DNA of 64,000 nucleotides from Gavia stellata (Eukaryota; Chordata; Aves; Gaviiformes; Gaviidae), in assembly GCF_030936135.1 (NCBI RefSeq), contig NC_082598.1:15194687-15258686 (forward strand), read 5' to 3'. The position numbers and the translations under genes are program-made. Within the stretch, counting starts at the first letter, position 1. Every line of letters begins with the position of its first letter. Below are positions 49,934 through 60,637 of this stretch, one piece after another. The notes beneath the pieces were generated by a model. That model saw only the letters and a program-made list of their open reading frames with translations. It ran no database searches and was not told where the DNA came from.

Positions 49934-50020
49934 CGATCGCCCAAGTGGAACTGCAGCGCGGCTGCCTGATGATGTCCCTGGGGACAGCTCCCATTGTGAC
50001 CCGTCCCCTGTGCTGTCACA
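49934..50020 (-). promoter_or_regulatory. Unit 1 first exon (5'UTR) of the ITPRIPL1-like gene, with upstream ORF
   Basis: The exon ends at 49934 with ...CTTGGGCGATCG. It contains an ATG at 49994 (MGAVPRDIIRQPRC...). After splicing, that frame runs 56 codons, crosses the main ATG in another frame and stops at 49251. The 5' limit of the exon is not determined. Confidence 0.6.
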
Positions 50021-51450
50021 GCCACCAGAGCAGCATCCCCCAGCCGGCAAGCCCCACCCTTCGTCCCCACCGCCCCGCTCAGCGGGTCCTGGGCATCACA
50101 CCAAGTACAAACCCTGCCGGCAGGAGCGAGCTCCCAGGGGCTCTCTTGACAAAGCTGGCGGACACCCCCAAAACGGTAATTGGAATTAAAATGGGGACTG
50201 TAGGTGGATGTCCCTGACGTACGTAGGGAGGCGCAAAGTCTTCTGGGCCAGGTGGCCTGACTCTGAGGGGTCTTGAAACGAGGAGATACGAGCCCCTGGG
50301 CAGAGACAAAACTCCTCCTCCCTCTTCTCCTCTTGGATTCCTCCTGCCGGGGCAGGACTTAGCCCTGCAAACCCTGACGATCAGGCCAAATGCAAACCGT
50401 GTCTCCGGTGCCAGTGGAAATGATCCCGCGGCTCCTGTCTCCAGCTACAAACCTGCCCCCCGCGAGGGCAAGCGAGGGGGCTGGAGAGGCCACGCCAGAG
50501 CCCGCATCTCGCGGCTCCCCTCAGGTTTGCCCGGTTCAGGAGACCCCCCTGTACACCACGCTGGAGCGCTCTGCTGCGGATCATGCCTCCCAGAAACGTG
50601 GCCTGTACTGCACGAGTGCACGCCTCGAGACCCGGACACCTCAAAAGCTTTCTTTAGCCTTGCTGCATATGTGCCAAGACTGACACGGCTGCCATGTTGC
50701 TGTCAGTTCAGCAGGTGCAGAACCGTACATCCGATGCGCCTCCTGTGCGAAGCTTTCTGGAGGCAAAAAGTGGGAGCATGCCCTGAAGTCTCTTTCTGTG
50801 CTGAGTCTCTCTTGTGGAGGTGGTGGGGACCTGAGGTCCCAAGTGGAGGGAACATGTCTTTGCTCTCTCTGCCTGTGACGGTAGGCAGGCCACCCAAAGG
50901 AATTCAAAGCGTGCACGTGTGAGAGAAGGTGACGTGGCCTGTGGATGTTTGACTCCTGCTCTGCCACCCTGTGAGATGGGTCGGCTCCCTTGTGCCGGCC
51001 TTTGTGCTTGTAGACGTGACTGTGCTCTCGGTGCCTTCGTGACACTGATGGGGGATGATGGCGTCTATCCCTGTGGCGGGATGGGACCTCTCCGTGGCAG
51101 GGCCTCTGTCCTTGCTGTGGTGGTGAGACATCAGTGTTCCAAAAGAGACTCTGTTTCCGAATGATGATGAGGGGGTGCAGGGGGGCAGGTGCCTGGTGCT
51201 GCAGGACACTCCTCCCTCCTGCGCCTGTCCTAGCTGTGCCTCCAGCTCTCAAGCTGCTGCTCTGCATTGGCTCGTGCCCAAGCCTCCCACCGGTGCAGCA
51301 AGCAGAGCATCCAGAGCCCCGCTCCACACTTGTGCTGCTTGTTCCCCGTGCAGAGGGCTCACCACTTGGAGACTGTGATGTCCACCTGCTCAGGGGTCGC
51401 CCCGAGGCAATGCTGTCAGCCTCCCAGGGGATGGTTTGCCCCAAGTTCAC
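50021..51450. other. Unit 1 spacer upstream of the ITPRIPL1-like gene
   Basis: GC-rich sequence expected to hold the promoter. A 272-codon minus-strand open frame (50641-51459) is present in all three complete copies, but copies are too similar for that to show selection. I recognise no protein family in it. Confidence 0.5.
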
Positions 51451-51557
51451 CTGGTGCAATGCCCCTGCTCAAGCACAGCCACCTAGAGCAGGCTGCCCAG
51501 GACCGTGTCCGGATGACTTTCGAAGGTTGGAGACTCCACAATCTCCCTGGGCAGCCC
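51451..51557 (-). mobile_element. Unit 1 right end: older CR1, portion 3' of the nested insertion
   Basis: Plus-strand CCTAGAGCAGGCTGCCCAGG and GGAGACTCCACAATCTCCCT are the reversed CR1 3'UTR. It continues the older CR1 that is split by the younger element of unit 2. Confidence 0.8.
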
Positions 51558-52804
51558 ATGTGTATAGCATAGCATAGCACAGCATAGCGTAGCACAGAGT
51601 GTTTTCAGTTGGAAGGGACCTACAATGATCACCTAGTCCAACTGCCGGAGCACCTGAGGGCTGAGCCAAAGTTAAAGCATGTTATTAAGGGCATTGTCCC
51701 AATGCCTCTTAGACACTGACAGGCTTGGGGCATCGACAACCTCTCTGGCAAGCCTGTTCCAGTGTTTGACCAGCCTCTCAGTAAAGAAATGCTTCCTAAT
51801 GTCCAGTCAAAACCTCCCCTGGCACAGCTTGAACCATTCCCATGCATCCTATCACTGGATACCAGGGAGAAGAGATCAGCACCTCCTTCTGCACTTCCCC
51901 TCCTCAGGAACTGTAGAGAGCAAGGAGGTCGCCCCTCAGCCTCCTTTTCTCCAAACTAGGCAAGCCCAGACTCCTTAGCCACTCCTCATGAGACTTTCCT
52001 TCCAGCCCTTTCACCAGCTTTGTTGCTCTCCTCTGGACGCAATTCAAGTACCTGAACATCCTTCTTAAATTGTGGGGCCCAGAACTGCACACAGTACTCA
52101 AGGTGAGGCCGCACCAGTGCTCAACACAGCGGGACAATCGCCTCTTTTGACCAGCTGGTTGTGCTGTGTTTGATGCACCCCAGGATGCAGGTTGCCCTCT
52201 CGGCTGCCAGGGCACACTGCTGACTCGTCTTGAGCCTGCTGTTGACCAGCACCCCCAGATCCCGTCCTGCAGCGTTTCATGACCACTGTGGCCAACACAG
52301 CCACCTACCATCGCATCTCCCACGAGTCCTTCTCTGTTCACAAAGAGCAACTCTAGGAGGGCATCTTTCCCAGTTGGCTCACTGAGTACTTGTGACAAGA
52401 AGTTATCTCCTACAAACGTCAAGAATTTCCAAGACCTGCTCGTCGCAGGAGTATGGTATTCCCAGCTGATGCCTGGGAGGTTGAAATCTCCCACGAGGAC
52501 AAGGGCTACCGATCCAGAAATTTCTCCAAATTGCCTATAGAAGAACTCATCAGTGCTTACATTCTGGCTGGGCGATGGGTAGCAGACACCCACTACAACA
52601 TCTCCTTTGTTTTCCCTCCCCCTAATCCCTACCCAGAGGCTCCCAACCGCATCACCACTAACTGTAAGGGTTGTACAAGCAAACCTCTGCCTTGCATACA
52701 GCGCGACACCTCCAGCACGCCTGCCCAGCCTATCCCTCCTGAACGGCCTGTAGCCCTCCATCCCAGCACTCCAATCGTGGGACTCCTTCCACCAACTTTA
52801 GAGC
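51558..52804 (-). mobile_element. Unit 2 CR1 LINE, internally deleted
   Basis: Same structure as in unit 1, with a 285-codon frame at 51904-52761. The 3' tail (plus strand 51561-51600) is an imperfect pentamer repeat of the AGCAT/AGCAC type, the CR1 microsatellite tail in reverse. Confidence 0.9.
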
Positions 52805-52961
52805 ACCCTCAGCGTCAGGACGTGCTTTCTTGTGTTCAGATGGAATTTCAAGTTTTCTCGTTGGTGCCCATTGGTTCTTGTCCTGACAGGGCTCACTACT
52901 GAGAAAGGTCTGGCTCCCTTGCCCTCGTTCCCTCCCATCCGGTGTGCAAGCACAGAGGCAT
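52805..52961 (-). mobile_element. Unit 2 older CR1, portion 5' of the nested insertion
   Basis: Copy of the older CR1 piece at 47484-47640. Confidence 0.7.
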
Positions 52962-53172
52962 CTTGCCCTTGAAATGGAAGCAGAGCAGAAGACTGGAAAA
53001 GAAAGGAAAAAGGGATCAGGGGAAGCATTCTGTTTTGGTCCTACTTACTTACCTCAAAATGCTGCCCCGCTGCTTCTGCATCTGAGCAGGTAGCAAGCTG
53101 CTAGCTGCCCACATTCCCCAACAAAGTGTTGCACAGACACTCACAGACAGAGGGTTGGTTAAAAGAAGCTAA

Positions 53173-53178
53173 TTTATT
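53173..53178 (-). terminator. Unit 2 polyadenylation signal of the ITPRIPL1-like gene
   Basis: AATAAA in the same context as in unit 1. Confidence 0.65.
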
Positions 53179-53322
53179 GTCATCTTTGCATCGCATAACG
53201 GTCCCAGAGGGAATCAACTCTTTCCAACAAGACAGGTGGTCCCATCCTGCTACAGGTGGTAACAGAAGCCTCAGCTGCAATGGCATCTTCAGCTGGACCG
53301 GCGGAGATTCCCCAAACTCTAC

Positions 53323-53625
53323 TTATGCTGAGCTGCTCTTGGGCGGTATCATCTCCATGCCTAGTTTGCTCACATCTGCGGGACAGACTCCCCAGGCAGT
53401 CTCTGGGATGAGCAGATTCTCTGCCCCAGTGTCCAAAATTGTCCCCTGGGTCCCACCAGTGTGAGAGGAAAGCAGTTCCTCAGGGTCACAGGCATGGGTG
53501 GAAAAGCCTGTGACCACCAGGGTATGGGTGCAGAGCTGCAGACCTCTGAGGTGGAAATTGTGCTGCTGGGTGTGCTTCGCCGTGAGTCTGAAAAGCGGCG
53601 TCTCGACAACAGCGCAGCTCTCCAG
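53323..53625 (-). other. Unit 2: open in-frame continuation after the TGA
   Basis: Again 99 open codons to TAA. One substitution separates it from unit 1 (ISDTG reads ILDTG). Confidence 0.7.
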
Positions 53626-54654
53626 TCATGGTGCGCTGCTGGCGAGGCTGGCCTCTGCCTGCTCAAGGCTCAGGTAGGCGTCTGAGCTGCCTTGCTGCAC
53701 TGCAAAAATCATCTCAGCGCAGATGTTCATCTCGGAGGTGCTTGTCAGCTGGAACCTGCAGGACTGGGAGGAGGGCAGCACCGTTAGCTGGCAGTGGTGC
53801 GACTGAGGCAAAAGCGGCCAGGCTGATCTCACCAACAGTTGGACCCAGCCGGCGACTTTCTCCACGTCTAAGTAGGAGCGTGTGCAGAGGGTGCGTAGGA
53901 AGTACGAGCTCTGATCCGTCGGCAGCTTGTCGTCGGGGTGGTGGAGAGAGCACAGAATATCCCCCAGCAGCTGCTTCCTCGAGCACATGCACTCCAGCAC
54001 CACGTGGATGCTGGAGCGCCTTGCTGGCAGCTGCCCCGTGGTGTCCAGCTTCAGGCTGAAAGAGTGCCCAGGGGGTGGCCGCAGGAACACGACCAGGCGG
54101 TAGCCGATGCTGTCCTCCTGGACACTCCAGGCTTCATAGGTGCCGTTCATCCCCATGGCTGGGTGCATCTGCGGCATGGAAGTCCCCTGGCAAAACACTC
54201 GGCAGACATCAAGGAGGTCACCCACCAGCTCCTTCAGTACCTTGCACGTGCCCGGCAGGCCCCGTATTGGCAGTTGGGTGGACACAGCCAAAGAGCCGAC
54301 ACCATTGTGTGCACCACTGAGGTCTTCCTCCTCCTCCTCCTCCTCGTCGTCCTCCTCCTCGCTGAAGCTGCCAGAGGCAAGCTTCATTTCCCTGGCCACC
54401 CAGCAGGCGCTAGCGAGCAGGAGCAGGGCTCCTGGAACAGTCCATAACGGCCACTGCTGCAGCACAGAAAGGAGCGTGGCTTCCTCCGCGGCCCTGCTCC
54501 GCTCAATCTCCTGCAGCAGCCGAGTCATCTCCTCATGCAGATACTCCTCACGCTGCTGCATCCTCTCGGCCGCGGCCGCATCTATCTGCTGATCGTGCTT
54601 CAGCCCGTGCTGGACGGCCAGCACAGCCAGGACGAGGGCAATTGCCGCAACCAT
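53626..54654 (-). CDS. ITPRIPL1-like: Unit 2 ITPRIPL1-like protein, 342 aa, same in-frame TGA
   Basis: Same organisation as the unit 1 copy but eight residues shorter. The differences cluster in the second membrane segment and the following linker: WTVPGALLLLASACWVA here against WTIPPALLLILLANVCWMA, and loss of the QGSSSS stretch before the acidic run. There are scattered changes elsewhere (AAAAER, LQEIERS, GDLLDVC, YRLVVFLR, SFSLKLD, ASLASSAP). The domain core is unchanged and the TGA after SSAP is at the same site. This is the most diverged complete copy in the window. Confidence 0.75.
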   Translation of the reverse strand: MVAAIALVLAVLAVQHGLKHDQQIDAAAAERMQQREEYLHEEMTRLLQEIERSRAAEEATLLSVLQQWPLWTVPGALLLLASACWVAREMKLASGSFSEEEDDEEEEEEEDLSGAHNGVGSLAVSTQLPIRGLPGTCKVLKELVGDLLDVCRVFCQGTSMPQMHPAMGMNGTYEAWSVQEDSIGYRLVVFLRPPPGHSFSLKLDTTGQLPARRSSIHVVLECMCSRKQLLGDILCSLHHPDDKLPTDQSSYFLRTLCTRSYLDVEKVAGWVQLLVRSAWPLLPQSHHCQLTVLPSSQSCRFQLTSTSEMNICAEMIFAVQQGSSDAYLSLEQAEASLASSAP

Positions 54655-54657
54655 GGC

Positions 54658-55230
54658 CTGGAGGAAGTGGGAGAAAAGGGGGCTCAGCAGGGCTGTGTGG
54701 GAGGGTGCACGGGGCTGGGGGAGCGAGGCAAGAGCCGCCTGGAGCTGGGGGCCAGCAGGAGAAGGGGTGAGGGAGGTGGGAGGGAGCAAGGGCAGGGTTT
54801 GTCAGCACTGCAGGGATGGGAGCCGCGGGCTGTCCCAGAAAAGTGTTTGGGCACTGGTGTCGACAGGCTCGAAGGGGCCGCAGGCCCTGGTTGGAGACAG
54901 CATGGGGCCCACCCTGCCCCAGCCGCCCTGATGACCAGCTCCTGGCTGGGCTGTGCCCCGTGAAAGGGCAAGAGACACCCCAGTAGACTCTGCCGAGGCC
55001 CCATCCCTGACACCCAACAGCGTCCCACGCAGCCACGGGCACCCAGCACGTCCCCAAAGCCTCTCTGGGCACCGGCCACCGCTGAAGGCCCGAGCACCTC
55101 TGCCCCCAGCCCCGAGGGCGGTACCGCGGCCTGCCCTGAGGGGCTCGGCTCTCGCTCTGCCTTAGAAACCCCCTGGCCACCTGCCCCGTCCCCCATCCAG
55201 CCCAGCCTTCCCCCTGCATGCTGCACTCAC
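54658..55230 (-). other. Unit 2 intron of the ITPRIPL1-like gene
   Basis: Identical splice sites and length (573 bases) to unit 1. Confidence 0.75.
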
Positions 55231-55317
55231 CGATCGCCCAAGTGGAACTGCAGCGCGGCTGCCTGATGATGTCCCTGGGGACAGCTCCCATTGTGACCCG
55301 TCCCCTGTGCTGTCACA
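55231..55317 (-). promoter_or_regulatory. Unit 2 first exon with upstream ORF
   Basis: Copy of the unit 1 first exon. The upstream ATG is at 55291. Confidence 0.6.
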
Positions 55318-56747
55318 GCCACCAGAGCAGCATCCCCCAGCCGGCAAGCCCCACCCTTCGTCCCCACCGCCCCGCTCAGCGGGTCCTGGGCATCACACCA
55401 AGTACAAACCCTGCCGGCAGGAGCGAGCTCCCAGGGGCTCTCTTGACAAAGCGGGCGGACACCCCCAAAACGGTAATTGGAATTAAAATGGGGACTGTAG
55501 GTGGATGTCCCTGACGTACGTAGGGAGGCGCAAAGTCTTCTGGGCCAGGTGGCCTGACTCTGAGGGGTCTTGAAACGAGGAGATACGAGCCCCTGGGCAG
55601 AGACAAAACTCCTCCTCCCTCTTCTCCGCTTGGATTCCTCCTGCCGGGGCAGGACTTAGCCCTGCAAACCCTGACGATCAGGCCAAATGCAAACCGTGTC
55701 TCTGGTGCCAGTGGAAATGATCCCGCGGCTCCTGTCTCCAGCTACAAACCTGCCCCCCGCGAGGGCAAGCGAGGGGGCTGGAGAGGCCACGCCAGAGCCC
55801 GCATCTCGCGGCTCCCCTCAGGTTTGCCCGGTTCAGGAGACCCCCCTGTACACCACGCTGGAGCGCTCTGCTGCGGATCATGCCTCCCAGAAACGTGGCC
55901 TGTACTGCACGAGTGCACGCCTCGAGACCCGGACACCTCAAAAGCTTTCTTTAGCCTTGCTGCATATGTGCCAAGACTGACACGGCTGCCATGTTGCTGT
56001 CAGTTCAGCAGGTGCAGAACCGTACATCCGATGCGCCTCCTGTGCGAAGCTTTCTGGAGGCAAAAAGTGGGAGCATGCCCTGAAGTCTCTTTCTGTGCTG
56101 AGTCTCTCTTGTGGAGGTGGTGGGGACCTGAGGTCCCAAGTGGAGGGAACATGTCTTTGCTCTCTCTGCCTGTGACGGTAGGCAGGCCACCCAAAGGAAT
56201 TCAAAGCGTGCACGTGTGAGAGAAGGTGACGTGGCCTGTGGATGTTTGACTCCTGCTCTGCCACCCTGTGAGATGGGTCGGCTCCCTTGTGCCGGCCTTT
56301 GTGCTTGTAGACGTGACTGTGCTCTCGGTGCCTTCGTGACACTGATGGGGGATGATGGCGTCTATCCCTGTGGCGGGATGGGGCCTCTCCGTGGCAGGGC
56401 CTCTGTCCTTGCTGTGGTGGTGAGACATCAGTGTTCCAAAAGAGACTCTGTTTCCGAATGATGATGAGGGGGTGCAGGGGGGCAGGTGCCTGGTGCTGCA
56501 GGACGCTCCTCCCTCCTGCGCCTGCCCTAGCTGTGCCTCCAGCTCTCAAGCTGCTGCTCTGCATTGGCTCGTGCCCAAGCCTCCCACCAGTGCAGCAAGC
56601 AGAGCATCCAGAGCCCCGCTCCACACTTGTGCTGCTTGTTCCCCGTGCAGAGGGCTCACCACTTGGAGACTGTGATGTCCACCTGCTCAGGGGTCGCCCC
56701 GAGGCAATGCTGTCAGCCTCCCAGGGGATGGTTTGCCCCAAGTTCAC
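55318..56747. other. Unit 2 spacer upstream of the ITPRIPL1-like gene
   Basis: Copy of the unit 1 spacer, with the 272-codon open frame at 55938-56756. No recognisable gene. Confidence 0.5.
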
Positions 56748-56854
56748 CTGGTGCAATGCCCCTGCTCAAGCACAGCCACCTAGAGCAGGCTGCCCAGGAC
56801 CGTGCCCAGATGACTTTCGAAGGTTGGAGACTCCACAATCTCCCTGGGCAGCCC
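56748..56854 (-). mobile_element. Unit 2 right end: older CR1, portion 3' of the nested insertion
   Basis: Copy of the older CR1 piece at 51451-51557, with small differences (GTGCCCAGATG in place of GTGTCCGGATG). Confidence 0.8.
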
Positions 56855-58100
56855 ATGTGTATAGCATAGCATAGCACAGCATAGCGTAGCACAGAGTGTT
56901 TTCAGTTGGAAGGGACCTACAACGATCACCTAGTCCAACTGCCTGAGCACCTGAGGGCTGAGCCAAAGTTAAAGCATGTTATTAAGGGCATTGTCCCAAT
57001 GCCTCTTAGACACTGACAGGCTTGGGGCATCGACAACCTCTCTGGCAAGCCTGTTCCAGTGTTTGACCAGCCTCTCAGTAAAGAAATGCTTCCTAATGTC
57101 CAGTCAAAACCTCCCCTGGCACAGTTTGAACCATTCCCATGCATCCTATCACTGGATACCAGGGAGAAGAGATCAGCACCTCCTTCTGCACTTCCCCTCC
57201 TCAGGAACTGTAGAGAGCAAGGAGGTCGCCCCTCAGCCTCCTTTTCTCCAAACTAGGCAAGCCCAGACTCCTTAGCCACTCCTCATGAGACTTTCCTTCC
57301 AGCCCTTTCACCAGCTTTGTTGCTCTCCTCTGGACGCATTCAAGTACCTGAACATCCTTCTTAAATTGTGGGGCCCAGAACTGCACACAGTACTCAAGGT
57401 GAGGCCGCACCAGTGCTCAACACAGCGGGACAATCGCCTCTTTTGACCAGCTGGTTGTGCTGTGTTTGATGCACCCCAGGATGCAGGTTGCCCTCTCGGC
57501 TGCCAGGGCACACTGCTGACTCGTCTTGAGCCTGCTGTTGACCAGCACCCCCAGATCCCGTCCTGCAGCGTTTCATGACCACTGTGGCCAACACAGCCAC
57601 CTACCATCGCATCTCCCACGAGTCCTTCTCTATTCACAAAGAGCAACTCTAGGAGGGCATCTTTCCCAGTTGGCTCACTGAGTACTTGTGACAAGAAGTT
57701 ATCTCCTACAAACGTCAAGAATTTCCAAGACCTGCTCGTCGCAGGAGTATGGTATTCCCAGCTGATGCCTGGGAGGTTGAAATCTCCCACGAGGACAAGG
57801 GCTACCGATCCAGAAATTTCTCCAAATTGCCTATAGAAGAACTCATCAGTGCTTACATTCTGGCTGGGCGATGGGTAGCAGACACCCACTACAACATCTC
57901 CTTTGTTTTCCCTCCCCCTAATCCCCACCCAGAGGCTCCCAACCGCATCACCACTAACTGTAAGGGTTGTACAAGCAAACCTCTGCCTTGCATACAGCGC
58001 GACACCTCCAGCACGCCTGCCCAGCCTATCCCTCCTGAACGGCCTGTAGCCCTCCATCCCAGCACTCCAATCGTGGGACTCCTTCCACCAACTTCAGAGC
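56855..58100 (-). mobile_element. Unit 3 CR1 LINE, internally deleted and frameshifted
   Basis: Same element with a one-base deletion near 57338 (GGACGCATTC for GGACGCAATTC). It splits the 285-codon frame into 57308-58057 (249 codons) and a second frame at 57201-57410. The tail is the same pentamer repeat as in unit 2. Confidence 0.9.
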
Positions 58101-58257
58101 ACCCTCAGCGTCAGGACGTGCTTTCTTGTGTTCAGATGGAATTTCAAGTTTTCTCGTTGGTGCCCATTGGTTCTTGTCCTGACAGGGCTCACTACTGAGA
58201 AAGGTCTGGCTCCCTTGCCCTCGTTCCCTCCCATCCGGTATGCAAGCACAGAGGCAT
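58101..58257 (-). mobile_element. Unit 3 older CR1, portion 5' of the nested insertion
   Basis: Copy of 47484-47640. It shares variants with unit 4 rather than with units 1 and 2 (CCGGTATGCAAGC). Confidence 0.7.
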
Positions 58258-58468
58258 CTTGCCCTTGAAATGGAAGCAGAGCAGGAGACTGGAAAAGAAA
58301 GGAAAAAGGGATCAGGGGAAGCATTCTGTTTTGGTCCTACTTACTTACCTCAAAATGCTGCCCCGCTGCTTCTGCATCTGAGCAGGTAGCAAGCTGCTAG
58401 CTGCCCACATTCCCCAACAAAGTGTTGCACAGACACTCACAGACAGAGGGTTGGTTAAAAGAAGCTAA

Positions 58469-58474
58469 TTTATT
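58469..58474 (-). terminator. Unit 3 polyadenylation signal of the ITPRIPL1-like gene
   Basis: AATAAA in the same context as in unit 1. Confidence 0.65.
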
Positions 58475-58618
58475 GTCATCTTTGCATCGCATAACGGTCC
58501 CAGAGGGAATCAACTCTTTCCAACAAGACAGGTGGTCCCATCCTGCTACAGGTGGTAACAGAAGCCTCAGCTGCAATGGCATCTTCAGCTGGACCGGCGG
58601 AGATTCCCCAAACTCTAC

Positions 58619-58921
58619 TTATGCTGAGCTGCTCTTGGGCGGTATCATCTCCATGCCTAGTTTGCTCACATCTGCGGGACAGACTCCCCAGGCAGTCTCT
58701 GGGATGAGCAGATTCTCTGCCCCAGTGTCCGAAATTGTCCCCTGGGTCCCACCAGTGTGAGAGGAAAGCAGTTCCTCAGGGTCACAGGCATGGGTGGAAA
58801 AGCCTGTGACCACCAGGGTATGGGTGCAGAGCTGCAGACCTCTGAGGTGGAAATTGTGCTGCTGGGTGTGCTTCGCCGTGAGTCTGAAAAGCGGCGTCTC
58901 GACAACAGCGCAGCTCTCCAG
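58619..58921 (-). other. Unit 3: open in-frame continuation after the TGA
   Basis: 99 open codons to TAA, nearly identical to unit 1. Confidence 0.7.
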
Positions 58922-59974
58922 TCATGGTGCGCTGCTGGCGAAGCTGGCCTCTGCCTGCTCAAGGCTCAGGTAGGCGTCTGAGCTGCCTTGCTGCACTGCA
59001 AAAATCATCTCAGCGCAGATGTTCATCTCGGAGGTGCTTGTCAGCTGGAACCTGCAGGACTGGGAGGAGGGCAGCACCGTTAGCTGGCAGTGGTGCGACT
59101 GAGGCAAAAGCGGCCAGGCTGATCTCACCAACAGTTGGACCCAGCCGGCGACTTTCTCCACGTCTAAGTAGGAGCGTGTGCAGAGGGTGCGTAGGAAGTA
59201 CGAGCTCTGATCCGTCGGCAGCTTGTCGTCGGGGTGGTGGAGAGAGCACAGAATATCCCCCAGCAGCTGCTTCCTCGAGCACATGCACTCCAGCACCACG
59301 TGGATGCTGGAGCGCCTTGCTGGCAGCTGCCCCGTGGTGTCCAGCTCCAGGCTGAAAGAGTGCCCAGGGGGTGGCCGCAGGAACACGAGCAGGCGGTAGC
59401 CGATGCTGTCCTCCTGGACACTCCAGGCTTCATAGGTGCCGTTCATCCCCATGGCTGGGTGCATCTGCGGCATGGAAGTCCCCTGGCAAAACACTCGGCA
59501 GACACCAAGGAGGTCACCCACCAGCTCCTTCAGCACCTTGCACGTGCCCGGCAGGCCCCGTATTGGCGGTTGGGTGGACACAGCCAAAAAGCCGACACCA
59601 TTGTGGGCACCACTGAGGTCTTCCTCCTCCTCCTCCTCGTCATCCTCCTCCTCGCTGCTGGAGCTGCCCTGCTCGCTGAAGCTGCCAGAGGCAAGCTTCA
59701 TTTCCCTGGCCATCCAGCAGACGTTAGCGAGCAGGATCAGGAGCAGGGCTGGTGGAATAGTCCATAACGGCCATTGCTGCAGCACAGAAAGGAGCGTGGC
59801 TTCCTCCGCGGCCCTGCTCCGCTCCATCTCCTGCAGCAGCCGAGTCATCTCCTCATGCAGATACTCCTCACGCTGCTGCATCCTCTCGGCCGCGGCCACA
59901 TCTATCTGCTGATCGTGCTTCAGCCCGTGCTGGACGGCCAGCACAGCCAGGACGAGGGCAATTGCCGCAACCAT
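58922..59974 (-). CDS. ITPRIPL1-like: Unit 3 ITPRIPL1-like protein, 350 aa, same in-frame TGA
   Basis: The translation is identical to the unit 1 copy over all 350 residues, including the QGSSSS linker and second membrane segment that differ in unit 2. Splice acceptor, start and TGA are the same. Identity between non-adjacent copies points to a very recent event, to gene conversion or to a two-unit higher-order repeat. Confidence 0.75.
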   Translation of the reverse strand: MVAAIALVLAVLAVQHGLKHDQQIDVAAAERMQQREEYLHEEMTRLLQEMERSRAAEEATLLSVLQQWPLWTIPPALLLILLANVCWMAREMKLASGSFSEQGSSSSEEEDDEEEEEEDLSGAHNGVGFLAVSTQPPIRGLPGTCKVLKELVGDLLGVCRVFCQGTSMPQMHPAMGMNGTYEAWSVQEDSIGYRLLVFLRPPPGHSFSLELDTTGQLPARRSSIHVVLECMCSRKQLLGDILCSLHHPDDKLPTDQSSYFLRTLCTRSYLDVEKVAGWVQLLVRSAWPLLPQSHHCQLTVLPSSQSCRFQLTSTSEMNICAEMIFAVQQGSSDAYLSLEQAEASFASSAP

Positions 59975-59977
59975 GGC

Positions 59978-60550
59978 CTGGAGGAAGTGGGAGAAAAGGG
60001 GGCTCAGCAGGGCTGTGTGGGAGGGTGCACGGGGCTGGGGGAGCGAGGCAAGAGCCGCCTGGAGCTGGGGGCCAGCAGGAGAAGGGGTGAGGGAGGTGGG
60101 AGGGAGCAAGGGCAGGGTTTGTCAGCACTGCAGGGATGGGAGCCGCGGGCTGTCCCAGAAAAGTGTTTGGGCACTGGTGTCGACAGGCTCGAAGGGGCCG
60201 CAGGCCCTGGTTGGAGACAGCATGGGGCCCACCCTGCCCCAGCCGCCCTGATGACCAGCTCCTGGCTGGGCTGTGCCCCGTGAAAGGGCAAGAGACACCC
60301 CAGTAGACTCTGCCGAGGCCCCATCCCTGACACCCAACAGCGTCCCACGCAGCCACGGGCACCCAGCACGTCCCCAAAGCCTCTCTGGGCACCGGCCACC
60401 GCTGAAGGCCCGAGCACCTCTGCCCCCAGCCCCGAGGGCGGTACCGCGGCCTGCCCTGAGGGGCTCGGCTCTCGCTCTGCCTTAGAAACCCCCTGGCCAC
60501 CTGCCCCGTCCCCCATCCAGCCCAGCCTTCCCCCTGCATGCTGCACTCAC
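59978..60550 (-). other. Unit 3 intron of the ITPRIPL1-like gene
   Basis: Same splice sites and 573-base length. Confidence 0.75.
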
Positions 60551-60637
60551 CGATCGCCCAAGTGGAACTGCAGCGCGGCTGCCTGATGATGTCCCTGGGG
60601 ACAGCTCCCATTGTGACCCGTCCCCTGTGCTGTCACA
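60551..60637 (-). promoter_or_regulatory. Unit 3 first exon with upstream ORF
   Basis: Copy of the unit 1 first exon. The upstream ATG is at 60611. Confidence 0.6.
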
